Below, one piece after another: positions 33,859 to 43,631 of a stretch of DNA of 64,000 nt (its first letter is position 1; each line of letters starts with the position of its first letter). A model generated the notes under the pieces. The model did not search any database. It worked only from the letters and a program-made list of their open reading frames with translations, and had not been told where the DNA came from. Location: the NCBI GenBank assembly GCA_934444365.1, contig CAKSCM010000011.1, forward strand, positions 1 through 64,000, read 5' to 3'. Source of the DNA: an uncultured Eubacteriales bacterium (lineage in GTDB: Bacteria; Bacillota; Clostridia; Oscillospirales; Acutalibacteraceae). The translations under genes were made by a program, and so were the position numbers.

Positions 33859-35304
33859 TTGCAAAAAAGTCTTTTCAAAAAGCTTTTTGTCATGTCGCTT
33901 TGCATAGTTACTTCGGCCATGGTGATAATGGGCGCCATACTGTTTGTGTTTTTCCGTAACTTCTGGATAAATGAAAAGCAGTCCCTTTTGCGTTCCCAGA
34001 GTCTGACCGTGGAAATGCAGCTTGACCGGATGTACGGCGTTATGAATTACGAGCATCAGGCCAGGAGAATGCTGGCGGCCATGTCAGACTCCACCGGCGG
34101 CACAATGCTTATAACCGACTCATCGGGCAAGATACTCTCGGCAAGCGACGCAAGCCTTATCGGCCTTACGATTCCGTCGTACGCCGTCGAAACGGCCAAA
34201 AGCGGCGAATACAGCGAGCTTGGAACACTCGGCTCGGTGCTGCCGGACGATTCCTACGTCCTCGGCAAACAGCTCGAGGCCAAAAGTCTTGAGGATGATT
34301 ATATTTTCACCTGCCTGCCGGCGTCGGGACTCAGGTATTATCTCGGCCAAATAATGCAGCTGTTTTTAATATCGGCAATAATAGTATGTATAATGGTTTT
34401 TTGCGCGGTGTATGCCGTTTCGGCAAGGCTGGTCCGTCCGATACGGGAAATGGCCCAGGCGGCAAGGAGCATGTCGCGCGGCGATTTTACAAGGTATATA
34501 CGGGTCGACCGACAGGACGAAATAGGCGAGCTTGCAATAGCCTTTAATAACATGACAAGATCGCTGTCGGCCGGCGAGCAGATGCGCCGCGGATTCGTGG
34601 CGAACGTATCGCACGAGCTTAAAACCCCGATGACCACAATAGCCGGATTTATAGACGGAATTTTAGACGGGACCATAGACGAAAAGGATCGCGACAGATA
34701 TTTAAGGATCGTTTCAAACGAGGTAAGGCGCCTTTCGCGTTTGGTGGTGGCGATGCTCAGCCTTTCAAAGCTTGAATCGGGCGAGATGAAGCTTTCTCCC
34801 GTACGGGTGGATCTAACCCAGCTGACGGTAGATATAGCCCTCGGATTCGAACAGAGAATTAACGAGAAAAACATTGATATAAGAGGACTTGAGGATCTCG
34901 GCGAATGTCCGGTTACGGCCGATCGCGACCTCATGCACCAGGTGATATACAATCTTATTGACAACGCAATAAAATACACGCCAAACGGCGGATATATCCT
35001 TTTCGGCTCGAAAAAGCACGACGGCAAGCAATATATGTCCATTCGCAACAGCGGCGACGGAATACCCAAAAAGGAATTAAATCATATATTCGACCGTTTT
35101 TACAAGGTTGACAAATCGCGCACCGACAAGGGCGGGGCCGGACTCGGACTTTTTCTCGTTAAAACTATCCTTTCGCTGCACGACGGAGCAATAACGGTCA
35201 ACAGCGTAGAAAACGAGTATACCGAATTTATTTACTCTTTAACGGCGGCCGAATCGGCCGATAAAACAATCACTCTAACGGGAGGTTCAAACCAAGATGA
35301 ATGA
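33859..35304 (+). CDS. Sensor histidine kinase with HAMP domain
   Basis: A 481-residue membrane kinase. Order: membrane segment (about 8-33), extracytoplasmic sensor (about 34-160), second membrane segment (about 163-188), HAMP (about 190-240), HisKA with the phospho-acceptor His252 in NVSHELKTPMTT, and HATPase with N-box NLIDNAIKYT, G1 NSGDGIP, F-box FDRFYK and G2 GGAGLGLFLV. The start is TTG 33859, seven to eight bases after AGGAGATG; no ATG fits as well. Its 3' end overlaps the HtrA gene by eight bases, so kinase and protease are translationally coupled. It presumably phosphorylates the regulator just upstream. Confidence 0.93.
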   Translation: MQKSLFKKLFVMSLCIVTSAMVIMGAILFVFFRNFWINEKQSLLRSQSLTVEMQLDRMYGVMNYEHQARRMLAAMSDSTGGTMLITDSSGKILSASDASLIGLTIPSYAVETAKSGEYSELGTLGSVLPDDSYVLGKQLEAKSLEDDYIFTCLPASGLRYYLGQIMQLFLISAIIVCIMVFCAVYAVSARLVRPIREMAQAARSMSRGDFTRYIRVDRQDEIGELAIAFNNMTRSLSAGEQMRRGFVANVSHELKTPMTTIAGFIDGILDGTIDEKDRDRYLRIVSNEVRRLSRLVVAMLSLSKLESGEMKLSPVRVDLTQLTVDIALGFEQRINEKNIDIRGLEDLGECPVTADRDLMHQVIYNLIDNAIKYTPNGGYILFGSKKHDGKQYMSIRNSGDGIPKKELNHIFDRFYKVDKSRTDKGGAGLGLFLVKTILSLHDGAITVNSVENEYTEFIYSLTAAESADKTITLTGGSNQDE

Positions 35305-37255
35305 TGAAAGAATAAACGGCGATCAGAATTTTGAAAACACCGATTACACACCTGTAAAGCCGGTTTCCTTTGAGTCGGGCGAAAATAAAACGGATAATAA
35401 CGCCAATTATAACGGCGACACCTTACAAAATGCCGACGACATATGTCCGCCCGAAAAAAACGTCGGTTCAAATGCAACCGATGAGGGCTGCTCGGCCGTT
35501 CACCCTAATGAAAAAAACGGCAGCGACACTCCTGCCGGCGAGGACAGATCCTACGCCGCCGCTTACCCGTATAACGGCACAAACGAAGGCGCCGTGAATA
35601 CTTCGCCGGATGCTTCCTTCGTCGACACCACGAACACCGAAAACATCGGAAATACCGAAAATGCCACCGGTGAGACCGGTTACAGCAATCAGGATTCCTT
35701 TACGTCCTACGGCGATAATAATTACACCTCCCCGGCAACTCAGGGCGAATACGGTTCATATGCCGAGGGCTATTCCGGCAATCAGCCGGCCGGAGAAAAC
35801 GGCGCCTACGGCTACGCAAACGGCACCGCTCAAAATGAAGCTTCGCAAAACGCCGCCCCACAAAACGGCTTCGGCGGATATTATTACGGCGCTCCGGCAA
35901 ACCAGCCGCAAAGCGGATACGGCGGATACACCTATGCGCCGGGATATAATTCCTCTTATCCCTCGCCGGTAAAGAAAAAACGTAAAATGTCGGCCGGGCT
36001 TCGAGTTTTCACGATAATTCTTGCCGCCGTTGTAGTGGCTATAGGATGTTTTTCGGCGGGATATATCGTACGTGAAAATTTCAACCCCTCTTCCACGCCG
36101 AACGCGCCTTCTTACAACAACCGAAACAACTCCGACAGCAGCAACACATCGTCCGGTTCAGGCGATCCGGGCTCGACCTCAAGCTTTTCGATAAATCAGA
36201 ACAGCGGCTCGAATGAGGGCGGATATTCGTATGCCGACGTGGCCAAAATCGCCTCGGCCAGCGTTGTAAACATCACGGTTTACTCATCCGACGGCTCGGC
36301 CGGCGCTTATGCCTCCGGCGTTATTATGAGCGAGGACGGATACGTCCTTACCAACGATCATATTTATTCGAGCATTTCCTCACCCCAGCTTCTTGTAACG
36401 CTGCACGACAACACCGAGTATAAGGCCGATTTTGTCGCCGGCGACACGAGAAGCGACCTTTCGATAATAAAGCTCCGCGACGCTTCGGGACTCAAAGCTG
36501 CAACCTTCGGCTCCTCCTCGGCCCTGAGTGTAGGCGACGAGGTCATGGCCATAGGTCAGTCGGACGGCCTTTCAGGCACGGTTACAACCGGTATTGTCTC
36601 GTGCATGGACCGCCGTGTATCCTACACCGCCGAAAAATACAGCATGAAGCTTATTCAAACCACCGCCGCAATAAATCCCGGCAGCTCGGGCGGAGCGCTT
36701 GTGAATATGCGGGGCGAGGTAGTCGGTATAACCTCATCAAAGGTTGTAAACGATGAGGTCGAGGGCATATGCTTTGCCATTCCGAGCGATTATGCCGTAA
36801 GCATTGTAAAAAACATGCAGCAAAACGGTACCGTACGCGGCCGCTCTAAACTCGGCATAACCTACTCCTCGATAGGAACGGTAGCGGCCGAGGTAAACGG
36901 ACTGCCCAAGGGCGTATACATTCAAAGCATTTCCCAGGACAGCGGACTTTACGGCAAGGACATAGCCGTAGGCGACGTAATAACCGGAGCCGACGGTCAG
37001 ACCATTTCAAGCGGCGACGATCTGCTTGATATTATGGAGAACCATTCGGCCGGCGACACGATAAATTTCACCGTTTACAAGGCCTCATCGGGCGAAACGG
37101 TCTCGGTATCGGCCGAGCTTTCCGAATATATCGGAAAGACTGCATATTCCACCGCCCCGACCTCCCAAAGCCCCTCGACAAACGATAGCTCATCCGAGGA
37201 AGACTTTTTACTCCCCAACCCCAACAGAAACAATAACAACAATAACAATCGGTAA
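35297..37255 (+). CDS. HtrA/DegP-type membrane serine protease with PDZ domain
   Basis: A 652-residue membrane-anchored protease. The first 230 residues are a low-complexity cytoplasmic tail rich in Asn, Gly, Tyr and Ala. One membrane segment follows (about 233-256), a Ser/Asn linker, a trypsin-like domain with catalytic His355 (TNDHIY), Asp387 (RSDLSI) and Ser464 (NPGSSGGA), and a PDZ domain (about 512-610: GVYIQSISQDSGL, IAVGDVITGADG). The protein ends in an Asn-rich tail. The topology is like that of Gram-positive HtrA, with an unusually long N-terminal tail. GGGAGG precedes the ATG and it overlaps the kinase gene. It degrades or refolds damaged exported proteins and is probably controlled by the adjacent two-component system. 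Confidence 0.93.
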   Translation: MNDERINGDQNFENTDYTPVKPVSFESGENKTDNNANYNGDTLQNADDICPPEKNVGSNATDEGCSAVHPNEKNGSDTPAGEDRSYAAAYPYNGTNEGAVNTSPDASFVDTTNTENIGNTENATGETGYSNQDSFTSYGDNNYTSPATQGEYGSYAEGYSGNQPAGENGAYGYANGTAQNEASQNAAPQNGFGGYYYGAPANQPQSGYGGYTYAPGYNSSYPSPVKKKRKMSAGLRVFTIILAAVVVAIGCFSAGYIVRENFNPSSTPNAPSYNNRNNSDSSNTSSGSGDPGSTSSFSINQNSGSNEGGYSYADVAKIASASVVNITVYSSDGSAGAYASGVIMSEDGYVLTNDHIYSSISSPQLLVTLHDNTEYKADFVAGDTRSDLSIIKLRDASGLKAATFGSSSALSVGDEVMAIGQSDGLSGTVTTGIVSCMDRRVSYTAEKYSMKLIQTTAAINPGSSGGALVNMRGEVVGITSSKVVNDEVEGICFAIPSDYAVSIVKNMQQNGTVRGRSKLGITYSSIGTVAAEVNGLPKGVYIQSISQDSGLYGKDIAVGDVITGADGQTISSGDDLLDIMENHSAGDTINFTVYKASSGETVSVSAELSEYIGKTAYSTAPTSQSPSTNDSSSEEDFLLPNPNRNNNNNNNR

Positions 37256-37322
37256 AATAACCGATTTAAAAAAGCAGGGATTTAATAGCGGTTTTTCGCT
37301 CCCCCGATAAAAGAAAAAAAGC

Positions 37323-37366
37323 AAAAGACGTGCAGTAAAGCGATGAGCAGACTGCACGTCTTTTTT
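37323..37366 (+). terminator. Terminator of the two-component/HtrA unit
   Basis: AAAAGACGTGCAGT pairs with ACTGCACGTCTTTT around 14 bases, with a T6 run at 37361-37366. Confidence 0.9.
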
Positions 37367-37472
37367 GTGATAATTTATTCCATGTTATTAGTGTTAATTG
37401 TGATTTGCTGTGACATATCGCACCACGCAATGTAACTTTTCCGCTTTAAAAAATGTATTTTTAAAACACTCG

Positions 37473-37506
37473 GAGCGGCCGGTCTGACAGTCAGAAGCGG
37501 CCATAT
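37473..37506 (-). terminator. Possible terminator after glgA
   Basis: On the minus strand TCTGAC/GTCAGA forms an inner stem with flanking GGCC/GGCC, then a GTTTTAAAAA tract. The T-run is displaced from the stem, so this is uncertain. Confidence 0.35.
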
Positions 37507-37525
37507 TATATATCGCATATTACAC

Positions 37526-38947
37526 TTACCGCTTTGAGGTCATTTGCCTGTATAAAGCTATATATTCGCCGGCGGAAACATTCCAGCTGTTGTCGCACTG
37601 CATATCCTTTTTTACAAGCCCCTGCCAGAAGTCTTTGTCGTAAAATCCTCCGACTGCACGGTTTAACGCACCGTACATATCGTCGGCATTATAGCTTTTA
37701 AAGGTGTAGCCGACCCCGCCGGAATCGGCGTCAAGCACGGTATCCTTAAGTCCTCCGGTCTCCCTGACCACCGGCACCGTACCGTATCTCAAGGCGATCA
37801 TCTGCGCCAGTCCGCACGGCTCGTTTTTCGAAGGCATAAGAAAAATATCGGCACCGGCGTATATTTTATGGGCAAGCTCGGGGACAAATCCCGTCCTCAG
37901 GGCAAAACGGCCCGGATAACGCGAGGCCATCTCGCCGAAAAACACCTCAAACTGCTCGTCTCCCGAGCCGAGAATCACAAACTGAAGGTCATTTGAAAGA
38001 ATTTTATCGAAGGCATACTTTACAAGGTCAAGCCCCTTGTGTCCCACAAGCCGGCTCACCATGCCGATAACCGGCGTATCTGGACTCACATTTAACCCGA
38101 GCATCCTTTGCAGCTCGGCTTTGTTTTCGTATTTATCCGATATGGTTTCAAACGAATAATTCTTAAAGATCATCGGATCGGTCTGCGGATTATATATGTC
38201 ATAATCTATTCCGTTTACAATTCCGGTTATTTTGTCAGATCTCGCGCGGATTATGCTGTCAAGTCCGTATGAAAACCAGGGATCCTTAAGCTCCTCGGCA
38301 TAGGTACGGCTTACAGTGCACACCCTGTCGGCAGCCTCGATTCCCCCTTTAAGCAGATTTATACAGCCGTCGTACTCGACAAGATTTTTCTGCTCATAGG
38401 ATATTCCGAATACGTCCTCAAGAATGTCCAGCCCGTATTTGCCCTGATACTGAATGTTATGTATGGTAAACAGGGTCTTGATTTCCGAATAACGGCTATC
38501 ACTCGAATAATAAAGACTTTTATACACCGGAACAAGGGCGCTTTGCCAGTCGTTGCAGTGGATGACATCGGGAAAGAAGTTTATAAGCGGCAAAACCTCC
38601 AAAACCGCACGGGCGAAAAACGCATACCGTTCGGCGTCGTCGTAAAAGCCGTACATTCCGGGGCGTTTGAAATAATATTCGTTATCGAGAAAATAATAGA
38701 TCACCCCGTCGTTTTTAAGTTCAAAAACGCCGCAATACTGCTGACGCCACGAAACCGGAACGCTCAGATTCCCTATAAACGACATCTCATGGCGATACTT
38801 TTCGCCTATCTCGGAATAAAGCGGCATTATCACCCGGCAGCCCACAAAACGACGCCTGAGCGCCTTGGGCAGGGCATGAGAATAATCCCCGAGTCCTCCC
38901 GAAACGGCAAAGGGATAAGCTTCACTGGTTACAAAAAGAGTTTTCAT
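37526..38947 (-). CDS. glgA: Glycogen synthase (ADP-glucose)
   Basis: A 473-residue GT5 glycosyltransferase that extends alpha-1,4-glucan from ADP-glucose. The N-terminus is VTSEAYPFAVSGGLGDYSHALP; the Lys of the classical K-x-G-G motif is Val here. FTIHNIQYQGKYG, NGIDYDIYNP, SRLVGHKGLDL and the C-terminal nucleotide-binding site MPSKNEPCGLAQMIALRYGT are present. Length is typical. It is the last gene of the operon glgB-glgC-glgD-glgA. The Lys-to-Val change at the ADP-glucose-contact motif is noted; I believe several clostridial enzymes also lack that Lys, so loss of function is not implied. Confidence 0.94.
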   Translation of the reverse strand: MKTLFVTSEAYPFAVSGGLGDYSHALPKALRRRFVGCRVIMPLYSEIGEKYRHEMSFIGNLSVPVSWRQQYCGVFELKNDGVIYYFLDNEYYFKRPGMYGFYDDAERYAFFARAVLEVLPLINFFPDVIHCNDWQSALVPVYKSLYYSSDSRYSEIKTLFTIHNIQYQGKYGLDILEDVFGISYEQKNLVEYDGCINLLKGGIEAADRVCTVSRTYAEELKDPWFSYGLDSIIRARSDKITGIVNGIDYDIYNPQTDPMIFKNYSFETISDKYENKAELQRMLGLNVSPDTPVIGMVSRLVGHKGLDLVKYAFDKILSNDLQFVILGSGDEQFEVFFGEMASRYPGRFALRTGFVPELAHKIYAGADIFLMPSKNEPCGLAQMIALRYGTVPVVRETGGLKDTVLDADSGGVGYTFKSYNADDMYGALNRAVGGFYDKDFWQGLVKKDMQCDNSWNVSAGEYIALYRQMTSKR

Positions 38948-39003
38948 TGTTTACTTTTTCCTTTCAGACAGCAATTAGGTCGGCCGGATTTTCGCCCTCC
39001 GTT

Positions 39004-40125
39004 TTATACCACCGAGCCTTTTTCGAAGAATGCCGGATATGTTGCGCAGCCGCTGAGCCTGCGGTTATCGGTAACGGTGACATTTTTGTCGCATATAATG
39101 TAGCTTGCCTCAACGCCGGGCGATATCACCGAGCCTTGCATTACTATGCTGTTTTTAAGCACGGCGCCGGGGCTTATTCTGACCCCTCTGAAAAGGACAC
39201 AGTTTTCGGCCGAGCCTTCTATTATGCATCCGTCGGCTATAAGACAGTTTTTAACCGTTGCCCCAAGCCCGTAGCGCACCGGCATTTCGTCGCGAACCTT
39301 TGTATAAACCGTCCTTCCGGTGTAAAAAAGCTGACGGCGCACATCGGCTTTAAGCAGATCCATGCTTGTTTCAAGATAGCTTTTGACGCTGTCGATAACT
39401 CCGGTATATGCCGTTATTTCGTAACCGTAAATTTTTAAGGCGTAGGATGAAACGGCCGGCTGAAGAATATCCCGGGTTATTCTTGTAAAATTACGGGCTC
39501 TGGCATCTTTTATCATGCGAATAAGCAGCTCACGGCGCAAAACGGCGATATTAAGGCTGAAATCAACCGGTTCGGAGATATCGGGCGAGCACTGAATGTC
39601 GGCGATTCTCCCCTTATCGGCAATGCCGAACACCATTCGCCCTTCAAAGGATTGCGGAATCATGCCTCGCTTATAAGCGACAGTTATATCGGCGTTTTTG
39701 TCGCAATGAGCCTTTACCATGCTTTCGATATCAATGTTTGAAACGGTGTCGCAATCCGACATTATTACGAATTCCTGTGTTGACATCTCCAAAAGCGGCA
39801 ATATGGTAAGCAGCTGTTCTATCCTTGAGGTTCTTACCCCTTCACCGTAGTTTATAAAGGGAGGAAATATCGAAAGACCGCCCTTTTTACGGGCAAGGTC
39901 CCACGGTTTACCGCTGCCGAGATGGTCGATAAGGGAGCGATAATTGTTCTTTGTTATAACGGCCACCTTTGAAACCCCGGCGTTTACCATGTTTGAAAGG
40001 GTAAAATCGATCAATCTGTAACGGCCGCCGAAGGGCACCGAGCCGAGACATCTGACCGCCGTCATCTCGCGTAAGACCTCATCGGCTGCATTTGAAAAAA
40101 TAATCCCCAGTAAATCGGTTCTCAT
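39004..40125 (-). CDS. glgD: GlgD, regulatory subunit of glucose-1-phosphate adenylyltransferase
   Basis: A 373-residue relative of GlgC in which the catalytic N-terminal nucleotide-binding loop is degenerate: the gene begins LLGIIFSNAADEVLREMTAVRCLGSVPFGGRYRLIDF, lacking the GGxGxRL loop seen in GlgC. A C-terminal beta-helix follows. In Firmicutes GlgD pairs with GlgC and raises its activity. GGGAG lies five bases before the ATG. It sits 15 bases after glgC and 56 bases before glgA. Confidence 0.92.
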   Translation of the reverse strand: MRTDLLGIIFSNAADEVLREMTAVRCLGSVPFGGRYRLIDFTLSNMVNAGVSKVAVITKNNYRSLIDHLGSGKPWDLARKKGGLSIFPPFINYGEGVRTSRIEQLLTILPLLEMSTQEFVIMSDCDTVSNIDIESMVKAHCDKNADITVAYKRGMIPQSFEGRMVFGIADKGRIADIQCSPDISEPVDFSLNIAVLRRELLIRMIKDARARNFTRITRDILQPAVSSYALKIYGYEITAYTGVIDSVKSYLETSMDLLKADVRRQLFYTGRTVYTKVRDEMPVRYGLGATVKNCLIADGCIIEGSAENCVLFRGVRISPGAVLKNSIVMQGSVISPGVEASYIICDKNVTVTDNRRLSGCATYPAFFEKGSVV

Positions 40126-40140
40126 GTGATCTCCCTCGCT

Positions 40141-41349
40141 TTACGCCAAACGGTCGGCGTCTACCATTTCGCCCGGTAAAACGACCGCTTCGTTTTCTAT
40201 TTTTGTGTCGTCGCCTATTACGGCAATTCCCCATTTTTCAAGCTCTTTTTGTTCCTCCGGTCGGCCGCCGACGGTGCAGTTTTCGCCTATCGTACAGTTT
40301 TCGGCCACTATTGCATACTGCACCTTAGCGCCGGATTTAACCGTAGAACCGGGCATTATTATGGAATCGAGCACTTCGGCCCCCTTTTCCACCGTAACCC
40401 CGGGAAACAGCACCGAAAAATCAACCTTGCCGTCTATTTCGCAGCCCTCGCTTATAAGGGAATTCTGGACCGTTGCCGTATCGCTTACAAAGTGCGGCGG
40501 CATGGCCGGATTTTTGGAATATATCTGCCATGATTTATCCGAAAGATCAAGTGGAATTTTAGGATTAAGAAGATCCAGATTCGACTCCCAAAGAGCGTCT
40601 ATTGTACCGACGTCGCGCCAATACCCCTCAAACGGATAGGCCATCATACGTTCGCCCGAGGAAAGCATGGCCGGAATAACGTCCTTACCGAAATCGTTTG
40701 ACGAGGACGGATTCTCTTCGTCAAGGGTAAGATATTTTTTCATCTTCTCCCAGCCGAACACATAAATTCCCATTGACGCCTTGGTCGATTTGGGATTTTT
40801 GGGCTTTTCCTCAAATTCATATATCACACCGTCGTCGGTGGTGTTCATTATTCCGAAGCGCGACGCCTCCTCCTTCGGCACGTCGAGCACCGCTATTGTA
40901 CAGTCGGCATTATTGCGCTCGTGAAAGCTTATCATTTCGGAATAGTCCATCTTGTATATATGGTCGCCCGACAGCACAAGGACGTATTCCGGAGAATACC
41001 GGTCTATAAAATCAATGTTCTGATATACCGCATTCGCCGTCCCCTTATACCAGTCGGCCCCCTTGTTGCGCTGATACGGCGGCAAAACATGAACTCCGCC
41101 CTCAAGCCGGTCGAGATCCCAGTCCTGTCCCGAGCCGATATAGTCGTTAAGCTCAAGCGGCTGATACTGGGTCAAAACGCCCACCGTGTCGATTCCCGAG
41201 TTAACGCAGTTTGAAAGCGAAAAATCTATTATACGGTATTTTCCGCCGAACGGAACCGCCGGCTTTGCAATCTTCCTCGTTAAAACGCCGAGCCTGCTCC
41301 CCTGTCCTCCGGCGAGGAGCATTGCAACGCAGCGTGTTTTTCTGTACAT
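40141..41349 (-). CDS. glgC: Glucose-1-phosphate adenylyltransferase, catalytic subunit
   Basis: A 402-residue ADP-glucose pyrophosphorylase that makes ADP-glucose from ATP and glucose 1-phosphate. Visible are the intact nucleotide loop AMLLAGGQGSRLGVLT, KPAVPFGGKYRIIDFSLSNC, the sugar-phosphate contacts LSGDHIYKMDY and EFEEKPKNP, and KDVIPAML. The C-terminal beta-helix has repeated isoleucine-patch turns (VLDSIIMPGSTVKSGAKVQYAIV). AAGGGG lies upstream of the ATG. Second gene of the glycogen operon. Confidence 0.95.
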   Translation of the reverse strand: MYRKTRCVAMLLAGGQGSRLGVLTRKIAKPAVPFGGKYRIIDFSLSNCVNSGIDTVGVLTQYQPLELNDYIGSGQDWDLDRLEGGVHVLPPYQRNKGADWYKGTANAVYQNIDFIDRYSPEYVLVLSGDHIYKMDYSEMISFHERNNADCTIAVLDVPKEEASRFGIMNTTDDGVIYEFEEKPKNPKSTKASMGIYVFGWEKMKKYLTLDEENPSSSNDFGKDVIPAMLSSGERMMAYPFEGYWRDVGTIDALWESNLDLLNPKIPLDLSDKSWQIYSKNPAMPPHFVSDTATVQNSLISEGCEIDGKVDFSVLFPGVTVEKGAEVLDSIIMPGSTVKSGAKVQYAIVAENCTIGENCTVGGRPEEQKELEKWGIAVIGDDTKIENEAVVLPGEMVDADRLA

Positions 41350-41381
41350 AAACCGTCACCCCTTAAAATACTGTTTATCGC

Positions 41382-43319
41382 TTATTTTTTCTTTTTTGTC
41401 CGGCCGGCAAGGCGTTTTATTTTCGGCCCCGAATACCTTAAAAACGCCGTGCAAAGAGGCGGAAGATAAAGACTTACCGACTGGTCGCTGCCGTGCATAG
41501 GTATATTTTCGGATGCCGCCTTCATGCCGGAGCAAAGTCTCCCGCTGCCGCCGTAGACAAAGTCGTCCGACGAAAATACCACCTCATATTCTCCCGGGAA
41601 GGGCACTCCGAAGCGGTAATTGTCACACCCTACATCGCAAAAACGGCATATGACGGTCAGCTCGTTTTTCGCCTTGTCAAACCGGCGGAAAATAACGGTC
41701 GAGCCCTCGGTGTCGTCGTTTGCAATCCACGAAAAGCCCTCCCACGAGCGGTCGATCTGATAAAGAGGGGGACTCTTAAGATAAAAACGGTTCAGCTCCA
41801 TGGTAAAAAGCTGCATCCGGCGATGGGCATCGTAATCGAGCAAAAGCCAGTCGAGCTCTTTTGTGTAATCCCACTCTATAAACTGGCCGAATTCCTGTCC
41901 CATAAACAAAAGCTTTTTGCCGGGATGGGCCGTCATATATCCCAAAAACGCCCTGAGGGTCGCGAATTTCTCCTCGTAGCTTCCCGGAATCTTATTAATA
42001 AGCGAGCATTTTCCGTGAACCACCTCGTCATGCGAGACCGGCAGAATGAAATTCTCCGAAAAGGCATAATAAAACGAGAATGTAAGCGCGCCCTGGTTGT
42101 ATTTACGGTAGACCGGCTCTTGGGAAATGTATTTGAGCGTATCGTTCATCCAGCCCATATTCCATTTAAAATTAAAGCCGAGTCCTCCGGAATATGTCGG
42201 TCCCGTCACCATCGGCCATGCGGTCGATTCCTCGGCTATCATAAGGGCGTTCGGAAATTCGGCGAACACCGCCTCGTTAAGCTTTTTTATAAAGTCGACC
42301 GCTTCGAGATTCTCGTTAGAGCCGTAAACGTTGGGACGCCACTGTCCGCTCTCCCGTCCGTAATCAAGATAAAGCATGGAGGCGACCGCATCCACCCTTA
42401 ATCCGTCGACATGGTATTCCCTTAACCAGTAAAGCGCGCTTGATATAAGAAAACTTCTGACCGAGGGGTTGGAGTAATCGAAAGCCCTTGTTCCCCAGCC
42501 CTCGACCTCGCGCTTAAACGGGTCGGGCGACTCATATAAAAAGCCTCCGTCGAATTCGTAAAGCCCAAATCCGTCCTTCGGAAAATGCGCCGGAACCCAG
42601 TCGAGAATAACGCCGATTCCGTCTTGGTGCATTATATCCACAAAGGCCATAAAATCATGCGGCGTTCCGTAGCGCGAGGTCGGCGCGAAATAACCGGTCA
42701 CCTGATATCCCCACGAGCCTCCGAACGGATGCTCGGTAAGCGGAAGCAGCTCAATATGGGTGTAATTCATCTTTTTCACATAGTCGGCCAATTCCTCGGC
42801 TGCTTTTTTGTAGCCGAAAAAACTGCCGTCGGGATATTTCCGCCAGGAGCTCAAATCTACCTCGTATATATTCATCGGCGAGGAATATATATCCTTTTTA
42901 TTACGAGCGTCTATGTAATCGCCGTCGCCCCATTTATATCCGCCGATATCAAAAAACTTTGAGGCGTTTTGCGGCGAGGTCTCGGCGTGAAAGGCATAAG
43001 GATCGCTTTTTTCCCGTACTACCGAATCGGCCCCGGTTATAACAAAGCGGTATTTGTCGTATTTTTTTACACCCGGAATCTCGGCTATAAAGAATTCGCC
43101 GTGTTTTTTTGCCGGAGAGGCCGCCGCGTCCCAGTTATTGAAATCTCCTATTACCGAAACCGCCCTCGCCTTAGGCGCCCATACACTGAATACCGTTACC
43201 GTTTTTCCGCCGCGGCGGCGCCTGTGCGCCCCCAAAAAGCGGTAGGCGTCGGTCGATGTCCCGTTCAAAAAATCCTTAAAGCATTGTAAGCAGCGTTCTT
43301 TTTCAGGCAAAAATACCAC
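41382..43319 (-). CDS. glgB: 1,4-alpha-glucan branching enzyme
   Basis: A 645-residue GH13 enzyme that introduces alpha-1,6 branches into glycogen. An N-terminal CBM48-type domain (VWAPKARAVSVIGDFNNWD, about residues 46-64) precedes the barrel with LLPLTEHPFGGSWGYQVTGYFAPTSRYGTP, nucleophile Asp in GLRVDAVASML, acid/base Glu in MIAEESTAWP and SHDEVVHGK. A small C-terminal beta domain ends in a short basic tail. The start is weakly defined: GTG 43319 has AAAGG only three to four bases upstream, and a TTG three codons in would follow GGTGG. It is first in the glg operon, behind an AT-rich promoter. Confidence 0.94.
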   Translation of the reverse strand: MVFLPEKERCLQCFKDFLNGTSTDAYRFLGAHRRRRGGKTVTVFSVWAPKARAVSVIGDFNNWDAAASPAKKHGEFFIAEIPGVKKYDKYRFVITGADSVVREKSDPYAFHAETSPQNASKFFDIGGYKWGDGDYIDARNKKDIYSSPMNIYEVDLSSWRKYPDGSFFGYKKAAEELADYVKKMNYTHIELLPLTEHPFGGSWGYQVTGYFAPTSRYGTPHDFMAFVDIMHQDGIGVILDWVPAHFPKDGFGLYEFDGGFLYESPDPFKREVEGWGTRAFDYSNPSVRSFLISSALYWLREYHVDGLRVDAVASMLYLDYGRESGQWRPNVYGSNENLEAVDFIKKLNEAVFAEFPNALMIAEESTAWPMVTGPTYSGGLGFNFKWNMGWMNDTLKYISQEPVYRKYNQGALTFSFYYAFSENFILPVSHDEVVHGKCSLINKIPGSYEEKFATLRAFLGYMTAHPGKKLLFMGQEFGQFIEWDYTKELDWLLLDYDAHRRMQLFTMELNRFYLKSPPLYQIDRSWEGFSWIANDDTEGSTVIFRRFDKAKNELTVICRFCDVGCDNYRFGVPFPGEYEVVFSSDDFVYGGSGRLCSGMKAASENIPMHGSDQSVSLYLPPLCTAFLRYSGPKIKRLAGRTKKKK

Positions 43320-43397
43320 CAGCCTTTTTAATACAATATCCCGTTTCCCAAAAACCGCCGTTATATATCGGTACAGGTAACGATACTATACATCTAT

Positions 43398-43425
43398 ATA
43401 TTATCAAATTTTACGTAAAAATCAA
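43398..43425 (-). promoter_or_regulatory. glg operon promoter
   Basis: Minus strand: TTGATT (43425-43420), 16 bases, TAATAT (43403-43398), about 75 bases upstream of glgB. The surrounding 312-base divergent intergenic (43320-43631) is otherwise AT-rich and featureless apart from the promoter of the small Cys-rich gene. Confidence 0.5.
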
Positions 43426-43558
43426 GACATTTGATGTATGTTTTACATTAAAATGACATTAAATACATCTTTAAGTTATGAAAAATAAACAATAAACCGG
43501 ATAACAGCCCAAACCATCGGCAAAACCGGCAGAGGTTCGACTCATATCAGCTTAAGAA

Positions 43559-43587
43559 TTGTACTCTTTTGTAACCCACTATATCTT
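43559..43587 (+). promoter_or_regulatory. Promoter of the small Cys-rich gene
   Basis: TTGTAC (43559-43564), 17 bases, TATCTT (43582-43587), giving a leader of about 38 bases. Confidence 0.5.
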
Positions 43588-43631
43588 ACCTGCATAGTAT
43601 GCTAATGAAGGTTTGAAAGGGGGAAAAAAGA

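Noticed and set aside
37526..38947. GlgA as an inactive enzyme because the K-x-G-G lysine is Val
   Set aside because: All other motifs are intact, the gene sits in a complete glg operon, and I believe other clostridial GlgA proteins share the change.
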